DNA from: Yponomeuta sedellus
Taxonomy: Eukaryota > Arthropoda > Insecta > Lepidoptera > Yponomeutidae
Length of the DNA: 64,000 nt
Assembly (NCBI GenBank): GCA_934045075.1
Contig: CAKOGX010000004.1
Span: forward strand, 62,001-126,000
Reading direction: 5' to 3'
The notes below the pieces were generated by a model. That model was not told the DNA's origin, searched no databases, and saw only the letters and a list, made by a program, of their open reading frames with translations. Below, piece after piece: positions 52,413 through 63,229 of the stretch. A program made the translations under genes and the position numbers. How positions within the stretch are numbered: position 1 is the first letter of the stretch; each line of letters begins with the position of its first letter.

Positions 52413-53700
52413 GGCATGTAAATTAATTCATTAATTATGATTAAAAATAGCGTGGGCCCTAATATGCTGCCCTGGGGCACTCCATAAGTGATTTCCAGTT
52501 CATCACTCAAATGAGGACCAATTTTTACTGCCTGGGTTCGACCCGTGAGATATGATTGGAAAAGATCATGTTGGGATCCTCTAACACCAATATGTTGTAA
52601 TTTTGAGAGCAAGGTAGAGATGCGCACAGTGTCGAACGCTTTCGCTAGGTCTAAAAATATTGCAAGTGTTTTTTTATTACGATTCAAGTGGTTAACTATC
52701 TTATTTGTTAGACCTAGGACTGCGTCGACTGTGGATTTCTTTTTACGGAAGCCGTATTGATTGGGAGAGAGTAAGCCGTGCTTTTCAAGGAAGTTAATTA
52801 GTCTATTATTGATGAGTCGTTCCAGAATTTTAGAAAGTGACGTGAGTACAGCAATAGGACGATAGTTGGTTGGACATGATCTATCTCCACTTTTATGAAT
52901 TGGGTGAATTATTGCTCTTTTTAATGCTGTGGGGAAAACACCATCGCGAAAACATAAGTTAAATATGTGGCTTAGAATAGGAGCTAGAGATGACGCGTAT
53001 CTTTTAAGTATTTGAGGAGAGATATGATCCCAACCCGTAGCAGCAAATGGTTTAAGAGAATTAATAGATGTGTAGATCTCGTCTGGATAGGTGTCTAGTA
53101 GAACGAAAGAAGAAGTTAAATTAGGTACAGTTTTGTACGGTTGGTCTTGGGCCGACGATAGTTGATTGGTTATTTTATCGGCGAGGGTCTTTCCTATGTT
53201 AACGAAAAAATTATTGACGTTATTGCAACAAAGTTTAGGAGAAATTAAGGGTGACAAAAGTTGAGTAGGGACTGATTTAGATTTGGCAGTGTTTGAAATC
53301 CTTTTAATAGTTTTCCAGAGTAGTTTACCATTTGAACCAGCTTTTTTAATTTCATCGGTGTCAAATTGTCTCTTTAGTTTTTTCAGTAATTTAGTGCAAA
53401 AGTTTCTGTACCGGGTATAAGTGGTTTTGTAGGTGTTGTTGTTTGGATTGTCTTTTGACTGCTTGTGTAGACGGTCTCTATTACGTATACATCTCAAAAT
53501 ACCAGGTGTGATCCAAGGTTTTAAGATTTTATATTTTCTTGGTGTGGATTTTGTAACTGTATTTTTAGTAATTATGTCAGACAGATTTTTAATCAATGTA
53601 TTTACAGCGGCCTCTGGGTCAGTTATTAATTTTATTGAGTTTAAGTCAAGGGTTTTATAGTCATTATCATTGAATTTGAAGTAAGGATAGAAGATCATTC
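52413..53700 (-). pseudogene. Outer non-LTR retrotransposon, 5' part
   Basis: The minus-strand open segment 53698-52413 starts ahead of the RT (KILKPWITPGILRCIRNRDR) and covers NYRPIAVLTSLSKILERLIN, IFLDLAKAFDTVRISTLL, YGVPQGSILGPTLFLIIINE, where it is cut by the inner element. Reading resumes at about 49300. The endonuclease is missing (5' truncation at about 53700). Confidence 0.82.
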
Positions 53701-54480
53701 AATAGCTTTTTTCGGATCCTGGCGCTGACGTCGCTTGTCGGTAAAATTTGTGACTAACTTATTACATTTTCTGTATAATAACGAAATTGAAGCACATTTC
53801 CCTAATAGTTTATTTTTTTATAAATTAATATCAAAAAATCCAATGATTTAATCAATAAGTTATTAAGATCGAGATAACTTAATTATTTTAATCAATCTTT
53901 CGTAACCCAGTCAGCTACCGTACTTGATAATGAGTTGCTTGTGCCCAATCTCACTAGTCTATGCTACTCCACGTTAGATGGCGCTAATAGAAATAATTGG
54001 GCCACACAGAAGGGACTGGGGCGCGCGCAGACATCACTGATTAAACCGTTCGCAGATAGTAAATGTCACGGATATCCGTGGTAAATGTTTAGAAATTTTC
54101 GAAAACGATACACGAAAATATACCTCATGGATGGTTCACAGATATTTCACATTTTGCAAAATAGGTGGAAGAAATATTTTTTTTTAAGGTTTCTAGTACA
54201 AGATCGATTAAGCTATGTTGGTACATCTTTTAATTTTTATGTGATTTATTGACAAATAAGTTGCTTAAAACTTTACTAAAAACGGTACCGATTATTATGG
54301 CAGCTTCCTATAAGAACTCGTGGTCGCAGTTTGTACCCCCTAGTTTTTGAATTCGCAACTTGCTGTTGAGGAACAGTCGACAGCATATCACCTTTACATT
54401 TTATAATGTCTTGGAATAATTAACTACATAAACAATAATTAACTATAGCCCTTTAAGTATAACTTCCAACTAAAACATAG
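53701..54480. other. No gene seen
   Basis: AT-rich, no recognised family. Confidence 0.45.
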
Positions 54481-55314
54481 ATTTTAGGGTTCCGTACCAG
54501 AGGGTAAAAACGGGACCCAATTGCTAAGATGGTATGTCCGTCTGTCGGTCTGTCCCCAAGCTGAACGTAAACTCTCATGAACCGTGTAGCTACAGTTGAT
54601 ATTTTTATAGATGATGTACATATTTATTTAATGAAAGTCATTTCCATTTTAACCGACTTCAAAAGAGGTTATCACATCGACGCGTATGTTAATTATTTTT
54701 CACTATGTTTTCGCATTATCTTCGTCAAATCTTAACCTATTTCGATATTTTTTTTTGTTCTACTAGGTATAGCGTCCCATTGGTCCCATTTTAATTTGGT
54801 GAAGATGTCATGAAGACTTTGAGAGATGGAGAAAAGAACTTTTCAATGGACAGCAGCAAATAAGGCCTAATGAGGCCCATTCATAAATAATATGCATATG
54901 TTTCATAAAATATAATATAAAAGCTGTCCCAGGGTAATTTGGTGATGTTCTGATGAAGACTTTCAGAGATGGGAATTTAGAACTTCAAATTTAAGTAAAA
55001 AAAATCACTTTGTTCATCAAATACTTTCATTAAGTAGCACATTATCTGGTGGAAATTGTTACGAAGTTCATCAGCTCAAATGTAGTTCTTGAGAGGTTTT
55101 AAGTTTCTAATCTAGATAAAAATATGCCGTTTTCAGTTAACCAGAATTTAAGTCAAAATATACAATTTTACTGTCGTGGTTATTAGTTCCTTAGTCAAAA
55201 ATATACTATAGGCATGCGTAGTTATAAAAGTCACAATATCTATTTAGTTTCATACGAGTTTCACAAGTCAGTCAGTTATTAAAACGGTATAAAACGAAAA
55301 TATGTTTACGCAGA

Positions 55315-55505
55315 GGACAAATACAGCGCTGGTGCACAAAAGTGTATTTTGCATGGGCCCTGTAATTTATAATAAGCTGTCTAGTGCATTAAGAGACCTG
55401 GACTTAGGCTTGTTCAAGCACAAATAAAAAAATATATTATTTAAAAACTGCTATCATACAATAATCGAATTTCTGACTGATAATTATATTGATTAAAATA
55501 ATTAT
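55315..55505 (+). pseudogene. Retrotransposon C-terminal fragment
   Basis: Reads TALVHKSVFCMGPVIYNKLS then ALRDLDLGLFKHK and a stop, matching the C-terminus of the element at 2865-4075 (TALMRKSVFCMAPLIFNKIP). Confidence 0.6.
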
Positions 55506-55889
55506 AACAATGATATACTATTTGATATTATCCCCGTGACCTCTCTTGTTTGACATTTTTACTTATTATCGCATGGAATGTTATTTTTTTTATGTTCTTG
55601 ACATTTTAAATTCTTGATGTTAATATAATAGGTCAATCAAATTAAAAAAAATCCGGGAATTAATTTCCAGAAAGCTGGATATCATTTTATACCATCATTT
55701 GATCTTAAATGCGTGTAATGCGAATTCGCACGGTCCCAGGAGGTGAGCTCAACTTTTGGGGGCCAAAAAACCGCGAACTTCTCACACTTTCTTTCAGTTT
55801 TGTGCTTCTAGCTCGGAAACGGTACTTTGGACTGGAATCTTCGTTATTGCAATATTAAAGAGAGTTAAATTTTGCGTTGTATGATTGTC

Positions 55890-56137
55890 TTCTTCTTCAG
55901 GCTATATTATGGAGTCCACTGCTGGACATAGCCCTCCCCTAGTGATGACCAGAGCGGCCTGTCTTATACCATCATTTGGGGTTAATGCCCATAATCCCCA
56001 CGCTGGGCATGCGGGTTGAGGATCGCAGATTGGTGGCATTGTACTGCAGGGGGCGCTGCTGCCCACCCCCCAGTTTGTGTCCCTTAGTCACCTTTTACGA
56101 CACCCGCGGGAAGAATTTGGGTTGGTGCTATTCTTTA
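55890..56137 (+). mobile_element. Family E repeat
   Basis: From 'tcttcaggctatattatgg' to 'aatttgggttggtgctattc'. Confidence 0.7.
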
Positions 56138-56640
56138 ATTTTTATTTATTTATTTATTTCAGATAACATAGATCCATTTGGTTAGTAGTAGTCATTAGGC
56201 ACAATAAAAATATACACAGTTTGGTTAGTGGCTTAAAAAATTTAAATACATTAAAATATAAAATTACTTCTTATTAACAATCATATTTACATGTGATCGA
56301 CACCACTGTATTAGAAAACGTGTATCATGTCGATCAGCAATCGCTTTCAGTATGCTGTTGGTGCTGGCTCGCAATCTGTTCAACGTGGACGCAATGCGCT
56401 TGCGCAAGATGGAATAGAAACAGTCCGTGTGCGCCGTCGCAAACATGCCTGACGCGCTACAGTATCGTGGCCGCCGCAACAACACCCTAAAGGCGTTATT
56501 ATACTGGATGCGGAGTGCGCTAAACGACCGCGCCGTATACTTCGTCCACAGGCTACACGTATACATGGATGTACAGAAATTTTGAAATTTAAGCCGAAAC
56601 CACACAGCATGATTGTCTAAAACTTTAAATTCGATTTATT
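56138..56640 (-). pseudogene. 5'-truncated relative of the 17.6-22.2 kb retrotransposon
   Basis: The minus-strand segment 56605-56264 encodes the last 113 residues (YTCSLWTKYTARSFSALRIQ, then RYCSASGMFATAHTD), clearly related to the C-terminus of ORF2 at 17766. It ends in a (TAAA)n tail at about 56140-56160. Divergence shows a different subfamily. Confidence 0.75.
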
Positions 56641-57214
56641 GGTATAGCCGAAATCAAAAGTTGTGAACCGGAACTTATTTACGTGCAAATTTACATTTTG
56701 CGAATTTTCAAGACCATATTTCTTTGAAACTGATACTCTTACTTCTATTGAAATACCCATAAGACAAACATTGTAGAGAATAAAATTTCACATTATACCT
56801 AAAAACTATTTTTATTTAATCTTTTCAGAGCACTCTCCACCAGCCTCTATACCACGTATCATGCGTCTGAACCAATTTTCAAAACATTTATTCCAGTCCT
56901 CTGCAGACACCTCTTCCACGGCCTTCTCAAACGCTGCTAGCGCGTCTTCCGGCGATGAAAACTGTATCCCTTTGAGCAGATTTTTTATTTTAGGCAGTAA
57001 AAAGAAGTCACACGGAACCTAATCAGGACTGTAAGGAGGGTCTCCTAAGACTCTGATCTGTGTGGAGTCCAGGAAGTCCCTCGTTTTGATCGCAGTGTGC
57101 GCGGGCGCGTTGTCGTGGTGAAGAAGGACCCCGCGGAGCCCGTTGTTCAATCGCTTGTTGCTCAATTCAGAAAAAAACTTCTGGCAGGCATTTTGTGTTA
57201 TACCATTCAGCGTT

Positions 57215-57536
57215 TAATGACTGTTTAATTTCAAAGTTACGTACATTTGAGAATTTGTAGTTGCAATACCACTCGCTAACGGTGAAGGAAAACATCGTGA
57301 GGAAACCCGCGGCCTGGTTGGCTCCGCACGTATTGACTAGTCTTTCCTGTGGGCTAGGCCGACTAAGCTGTCAGGATGGTATAGGTGCTGGGCAAGCCTA
57401 CACCATCTATAAAACCATGTCCCAGGCACTACAGCGTCGGAGTGGGCCCTTCACCCATCTAGTGTGAGTGAAGATACCACTGGACGCTGTATAAATCATC
57501 TCATTAAGTAGATGCAAAAAGGCCAATATTATTATT
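57215..57536 (+). mobile_element. SINE inserted in mariner
   Basis: Same family as 43123-43527. Flanked by ATTCAGCGTT at 57205-57214 and 57537-57546. Confidence 0.82.
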
Positions 57537-58077
57537 ATTCAGCGTTGATGCTGCTTTGGTCTCAAAGTGGAATTGAAGTTAGGTACCCCGTCAAAGTGAA
57601 GAAACTATAAAAAAAATCCTGCGCTCCTCGATCGCTTCACTTTCGTAGGCGTTGGTTCATTTTGAAACAACCAAACTGTCGACTGATGCTTTGTTTCTGG
57701 ATCATATTGAGAAATCCAGGATTCGTCACCTGTCACAGTGTCGTAAACGCGCCGTGACGAGCCAGCATCAAATTTTTGTAACAAATCACGGCACCAATCC
57801 ACACGGGCCTGCTTCTGAGCTTCGGTGAGGTTGTGCGGCACCCAGCGGAAAATTATTCTCCTTACGGGAAGGTGCTTGTGCAAAATCTTGTGAACACTTC
57901 CTGAACCAATCTGCAGTGTATGCTGAATCTTTTCGTACTTAATTCGTCTGTTTTCTTGAATTATTTTTTTTACTGCCAGCAAACTTTCTTCGGTGACAGC
58001 CGTGATAGGACGACCACTCCTTTGTTCATTCCCTCAAAGTAAGATGACCGCGTTTGAACTCGCTATACCAGCGGTAA

Positions 58078-58202
58078 CCTGATGAGTCATGTGATCGACT
58101 TCGAATTGCTTTTATGAATGAAGGACCTTCAAAAACAACCATTGTTTTTGAAGGTCCTTCATTCATAAAAGCAATTCGAAGTCGATCACATGACTCATCA
58201 GG
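58078..58202. repeat. Perfect hairpin, 61-bp arms
   Basis: 58078-58138 and 58142-58202 are exact reverse complements with a 3-bp loop (CCA). It lies within the transposase coding region and replaces the normal sequence around NEGPSKT. Confidence 0.9.
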
Positions 58203-58412
58203 TCTTAAGCCACATTTGAAATAGTATAAAATCATAGCACGAAAATGTTCTGAATGCCGATCCATTTTGGCTCTCAAAAAATGCAGAGGGAAATTTGAAA
58301 ATCGAACAGTAGTATTTTTACTTTTAAATAAATGACGTTTTCATAACAACTACTAGTGGCCAATGTCTTATACATAAAAACTATTTTTCAAAACTTTCTG
58401 AGTGGCCTGGTA

Positions 58413-59690
58413 TAGACAACTCAACTTTCAAATTCAGTTATTATCTAAGACTATATTTGCATGAATTCAAAATTATACTTTTTTCATTTTGCGGATTTTC
58501 CGTTAGTATGATGTGTGAAGTCTACATTTAAGGCAATTTGAGGGTAAGGAACATTTCAATGCAACATTTTAAGGACGCGGTCAGAAAACTAGAGATTCGA
58601 AGTAGGTATTGTGAATGAAAAACAATTTTACGCAAGTGATCTTTAATTAGTACCTTAGGAAGCAATAGAAACATTAAAAATGAATGTGACATTGATAAAA
58701 TATATAGATATGCAGCACAGCATTCAAGTTCCCATTTTCTTAGTTGTTGAAATTACCCGGTTCACAACTTTTGATTTCAGATATACCACTAAGCTTAATT
58801 ACTTGTAAATTTCTATATTACTTGTTACTATAAATTCTTCTTAGTCTGTACCTACGCTCTACTGAGCAGTCGTGGTCTTCAAAAAAAGGCTTCATTATAG
58901 GCTAATGTTGCGTGTCTCACGATGTCTCGCCGACGTTTACAATATTTACAGAATATTTCGTTGTATTCACTTCAAAAATAAATAATTTAATTAATAATAG
59001 TACCTACGGAACCCTTCGTGCGCAAGTCAGACTCGGACTTGGCCAGTTGATTTTTTTACTTACTATGCTTGCTTGCTAGATACCGATTTGGTACCTAATC
59101 CATAATTATACAAATTAGACATATTCATGCCTGCTCACACACTTGGTTCATTCATCGCATGGGTGCTATAAAACTATTATAACGAAGAACTAATTATTTT
59201 AGATCTTCTACAAATGTAGTTTGTTGTAGATTCAACACTAGTAATTTGTATCTTTTTACATTTACATCAGCTCTTCTAAATAGGTAGATCAGATTTCTGT
59301 TGGTAGAAAGTTAAAACAAACGCAATCATTTTTCGTCCAACGAACGATTGCGCTCGGGGTGCCAGGCGACGTTGCCAAGTAGTGCGGGGTGAGTACCTAG
59401 GCGACGCGTCGTTGCCAAGTTGCCCTAGCAACATCTCTGCATCCATCGCCGTGTGTGGGAGCGTGTTTTACTTTTGAGAGTAGGTATGTTCTGCGTAAGA
59501 TTGTAAACGTAGGTAGTGGTTATATACTCTGATTGTAAGCACGTGATATGTGAGTAAGCTACCTATGCTCTGGGTATCTGCCTTAGTTAAAATTAATATA
59601 GATAGTAAATAATCTAGGAGCCCGCGCGACACATTAGCACACTAGCTAAAACGGCGAGGGCTATTGTCTGTCTTTGTGTTGTCTCACCGG
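58413..59690. other. No gene seen
   Basis: Apart from the repeat ends noted at 58757-58787 and 59004-59045, the sequence is unrecognised. 59340-59460 is more GC-rich without an open frame of note. Confidence 0.45.
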
Positions 59691-59692
59691 CC

Positions 59693-60945
59693 CGGCACCG
59701 GCTCGCGACTCCAGGGCCGGTCGGCGCCGCACGGTGGGCTGAGAATCACGTTTCAAAGACATATGAACTTGAGTTTTCAAGTGTCACTTTTTTCTCTCGA
59801 AATAGGTTTTATTACTCATTATCATTACTATACTAAACAATGTGATGAGAGACTATTTAGAGAGCAAACGGATGTGTAAGAATTTTTCGAAGAAACATTT
59901 TTATGGAGCTGACATGAAAAGTGGCTATAGCTCTGGAATCACAAGTTTGGCCGTAATATCCTTGGAGATGTAAAAAGTGCTATTTATTTGTGATTTTTCG
60001 GCATACTATTTATAGCAGTGCCCTTTGCGATTTTTTTAAAATTAATAATGTGTATTTTATACTTAAATGACTAGTTAGACCAACTTTAGATATACCCTAT
60101 ACCATATGCCCTAGCCTATGAAATTAAAATTAGGCGTGTTATATATAATGTACATATTATCCCTTTATTTTGTAAAGGGATAATATGTACATTAAACGAC
60201 ATTCACCAAAGTAAGAAAGGTTTTAAAAAAATACCAATTTTTCAAAATATATTTTTACTAATTGCACATTCACTGACCACGAACTGGCAGACGCCAAGTA
60301 GGACACCTACCAGTTCGCTCGACCGATGATCCCAAAAATATCGCTGGTGGTGGCTGGGTGAGGATTGCTGAGGATAGAGTAATGTGGCTTGCCCTGGGAG
60401 AGGCCTATATGCAGCAGTGGACAAATACAGGCTGATTGATTGCACATTAAATATAAAGACCGTTTCTTTATCATGAATTCCCAAAAACGTTAATATCAAT
60501 TAAATTCGTAAAACAAGTCTTATTAATTAAACACATAATGTATATGCTCAGTTTTAATTTCATAGACTAGGGTACAGGAATATCTAACTACGCATAATCA
60601 GGACACAAAAGCATTAGAACTACTCATTTTAGTACAAAGTACACATTATAATTATATTTTTAAAAATCGCAAAAGGTACCGCTACAAAAAGTATGCTGAA
60701 AAATCACAAATAAGTAGCACTACATCTGCAAGGATATTACGGCCAAACTTGCGATTCTAGAGTTATAGCCACTTTTCATGTCAGCTTCATACAGATTTTT
60801 CTTCGAAAAATTCTTACGCGTCCGTTTGCTCTATAAATTGTCTCTCATCACATTGTTTAGTGTAGTAATGAGTAATAAAACCTATTTCGAGAGAAAAAAG
60901 TGACACTTGAAAACTCAAGTTCCTAGAGTCCCGCCGGTGCCGTAA
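59693..60945. repeat. Large inverted repeat at left end of Transib, with a SINE between arms
   Basis: The left arm (about 59693-60140) and right arm (about 60530-60945) share, in opposite sense, 'cggcaccggc', 'cttgagttttcaagtgtcac', 'ctctcgaaataggttttatt' and 'ggccgtaatatccttg'. The left arm has about 50 extra bases that include the Transib terminal motif. 60146-60196 is a small internal palindrome ('taatgtacatattatccctt'). 60245-60445 is a SINE ('ggtggctgggtgaggattgc', 'gcctatatgcagcagtggac') with a TTGCACATT-like flank on both sides. Confidence 0.75.
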
Positions 60946-61210
60946 GTTATTTAAGCGTCTATCTTCATATTTTCACAATTAATATTAACAATAACATCAT
61001 GTATGATGACTAAATCACCGAATTAGTTAATAACACCTGAGGTATACTAGGAATTGGAGTTTGATTACCATTAGGGGTATTGTAGTTGCGTATAAATGGA
61101 AGGTAAAATATTTTATGTGCTCATTGACATTTTGTCCTGCTAAAAAAACATACTTACCCAAATCATAAAGAGAAAAATATGGAATCGCAAGTCTGACAAC
61201 TAAACTTGAC

Positions 61211-61656
61211 TTGTTCGTGGTTTTGAAGCAGTGTGGAAAGCTAAGCAACTACTCTACTTTGTTGGAAAAAGTTGTATCGCTATTGAACCTTCATCATCTG
61301 TCCGATGAAGATCTTGATATACTTCGAGAATTCTGTCGAAGATTCAACAAGTTACTAAGAGATGGAAGACAGCAAATAGAAACCAGGATATTTTCAGAAA
61401 AAAATATGAAAACTGGCTCGTAATGAGTATTGACTGGCCATGTTGTGTTGTTTCACATATTATACCAGATGGAACAGCTTCGGTATGCCAAGAAGGCATA
61501 AGTTCTTGCACTGAAGTACCATTTGGATCTTTGGGAGCAAAACAAAGGAAAAGGAGGCTACAACATGAAAGTCATGAAGACACCGATGAATCAATCTGTG
61601 TTACAATAGAAAATTTGAAGAAAGAAGGAAACGAATGTTTAGGCAAAGTAATTTAA
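61211..61656 (+). pseudogene. Transib transposase N-terminal region, frameshifted
   Basis: 61211-61423 (VVSLLNLHHLSDEDLDILRE, FCRRFNKLLRDGRQQI) and 61423-61656 (CTEVPFGSLGAKQRKRRLQH) read as two overlapping frames with a shift near 61410. A further shift near 61650 separates this from the core. The basic 'PFGSLGAKQRKRR' patch is the kind seen before the Transib core. Confidence 0.6.
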
Positions 61657-61699
61657 GAAGAATCCTGAAGAAGCAGTAAAAATCTATAACGATATAGAA

Positions 61700-62983
61700 A
61701 TGAAGAAATTAAAGAAAACTACAGTTACGCCAGAAAAAGCGCTAGGCCTTTTATTTTCACTGGGATTATCAAAGTGGAAATATATTACACTGAGAGAGAT
61801 GACAATGCGTGAGGGCTTAACAGACTTTCACCCATCGTATTACAAGATTCAGCAAGCCAAGTCAAGCTGTTATCCTCCCGATCAGGCTTTCATTATAAAT
61901 GACACCATGGCGAAACTAGATCTGCAAGCTCTGTTGAATATAACCATACAACAAATTTTGAAAACCTTACCAGAACTGTCTGCTTACATGGGTAAAACAC
62001 TGGTTTTGTTATCCAAGTGGGGTTTCGACGGTTCATCAAACCAAAGCAGATACAATCAAAGCATTGAAGGAGGTGAAACAGATGAATCTCTGTTTATGAC
62101 AACACTTGTTCCGCTGCAGTTATCTAACGGGACTGAAGTTATATGGAAAAACCCGAAGCCATGCTCAGTTTTCTACTGTAGACCTGTACAGTTTCTTTTC
62201 GCAAAAGAAAGCGAGTCTCTCGTAAAAGAAGAAATGAAGAAAATGGAAGAGGAAATAGCTGCATTGGTGCCCTCAAAATGCAGAAATATAAAAATAAATC
62301 ATGATCTAGTCATGACTATGATCGACGGAAAAGTTTGCAGTTATTTATCCGAAGCTCTTTCCAGTGCAGTTTGCTATTTATGTCTAGCAAAACCGAGCGA
62401 GATGAACAATATTGATGCAGTAATACGAAAAGAAGTAGCCAACAATATGTTAAAATTCGGCTTATCTCCGTTACATGCCCAAATTAACTGCATGGAATGT
62501 TTGCTACATATAGCATACAGACTGGAGTTGAAGACTTGGGCAGTAAGAGGAGATAAAGATAAGGCTGTCATGCTGACCAACAAGCAGTTGCTGCAAGAAC
62601 GATTCCAACAGAAGCTTGGTCTTCTTGTGGACGTGGTCAAACAGAGCTCTGGAACAACGAACGATGGAAATAACGCACGAAAATTCTTCGATGACCCAAA
62701 ACAGACAGCCGAGATAACAGGAGTGGATGAAGAATTGATTAGAAGATTTGCAGTCATACTTCAAGCCATTACATCTGGTGAAGAAATAAACGTCGACAAG
62801 TACAAAGAATATGGCCGAAGTACTGCAGAAAGGTACCTGGACCAATACAGCTGGTACTATATGCCAGCTACAGTGCACAAGTTGCTAATCCATGGTGCTG
62901 AAATTATAAGGAACTCCTTGGTTCCTACTGGGATCTTATCTGAAGAAGCATCCAAAGCTCGCAACAAAGATTTTCGATGTTAA
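61700..62983 (+). pseudogene. Transib transposase core (DDE, RAG1-like)
   Basis: 427 codons. Catalytic positions: D110 in LLSKWGFDGSSNQS, D209 in LVMTMIDGKVC and E415/E416 in GILSEEASKARNKDF, in the order and context of RAG1 and Transib. Other landmarks: VIWKNPKPCSVFYCRPVQF, the CxxC pair C225/C228 (SAVCYLCLA) and an H-x4-H pair H393/H398 (ATVHKLLIHG), which correspond to the zinc-binding residues of RAG1. The open frame is joined upstream to in-frame NPEEAVKIYNDIE before the Met. A TAA at 62981-62983 cuts it soon after the catalytic Glu. Confidence 0.85.
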
Positions 62984-63229
62984 CGAGAATTTCACTCGCG
63001 AAAGAACACCAGGAAGAATTCAAACGAAGATGTCATCAAAAGGATGCTTCTCACTTCTGATCCTTTTATTTCTTCAATGCGACCAGTTATGAGGATAGCT
63101 TTAAAGAAAAAAATGAGTCAAGAAGCAGTGGATCTTTAGGTAATACAACGACATCATATTGAGTTCTGTAACGTCGAAAATATTGAAAGTGACACAGATT
63201 CCGAGAAAGAAACTGATTTATATGAATAA
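62984..63229 (+). pseudogene. Transib transposase C-terminal part after the stop
   Basis: Reading continues in the same frame after the TAA to a TAG at 63137-63139: NSNEDVIKRMLLTSDPFISS, MRPVMRIALKKKMSQEAVDL. With a +1 shift, an acidic tail (ENIESDTDSEKETDLYE) runs to TAA at 63227-63229. So one nonsense change plus one frameshift separate it from an intact C-terminus. Confidence 0.7.

Larger units (their letters stand above)
56812..58412 (-). pseudogene. mariner transposase, split by SINE and mutated
   Basis: The right end has the terminal repeat 'agtggcctggta' at 58412. N-terminus 58277-58026: MDRHSEHFRAMILYYFKCGL, with an inverted duplication, then SGYRWYSEFKRGHLTL. Middle 57982-57605: helix-turn-helix region and catalytic VTGDESWISQYD. 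After a SINE, 57214-56812 reads LLHHDNAPAHTAIKTRDFLD and GDPPYSPD, stop, VPCDFF. All three acidic positions of the mariner DD34D triad are visible, but a TAG follows the third. There are also frame breaks. Not functional. Confidence 0.82.
56641..58787. repeat. Inverted pair enclosing the mariner
   Basis: 56641-56670 'ggtatagccgaaatcaaaag' plus 'ttgtgaaccgg' is complementary to 58757-58787. These look like ends of a host element into which mariner inserted. The mariner's own left end is not recognisable, so the boundaries are unsure. Confidence 0.45.
54486..59045 (+). mobile_element. Composite repeat bounded by 'gggttccgta' and 'acggaaccctt'
   Basis: The left part has 'agggttccgtaccagagggt' and 'ccgtctgtcggtctgtcc'; the right part (59004-59045) has 'acggaacccttcgtgcgcaa' and 'ctcggacttggcca'. 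These are the two ends of a very common lepidopteran repeat. The interior holds nested insertions listed separately. Confidence 0.4.

Noticed and set aside
54486..59045. Single intact large DNA transposon between the 'gggttccgta' and 'acggaacccttcg' ends
   Set aside because: The interior is fragments of other elements and no matching ORF links the two ends; kept only as a low-confidence composite.
62374..62878. Minus-strand open frames across the Transib core
   Set aside because: Antisense of the transposase; no protein family resemblance.
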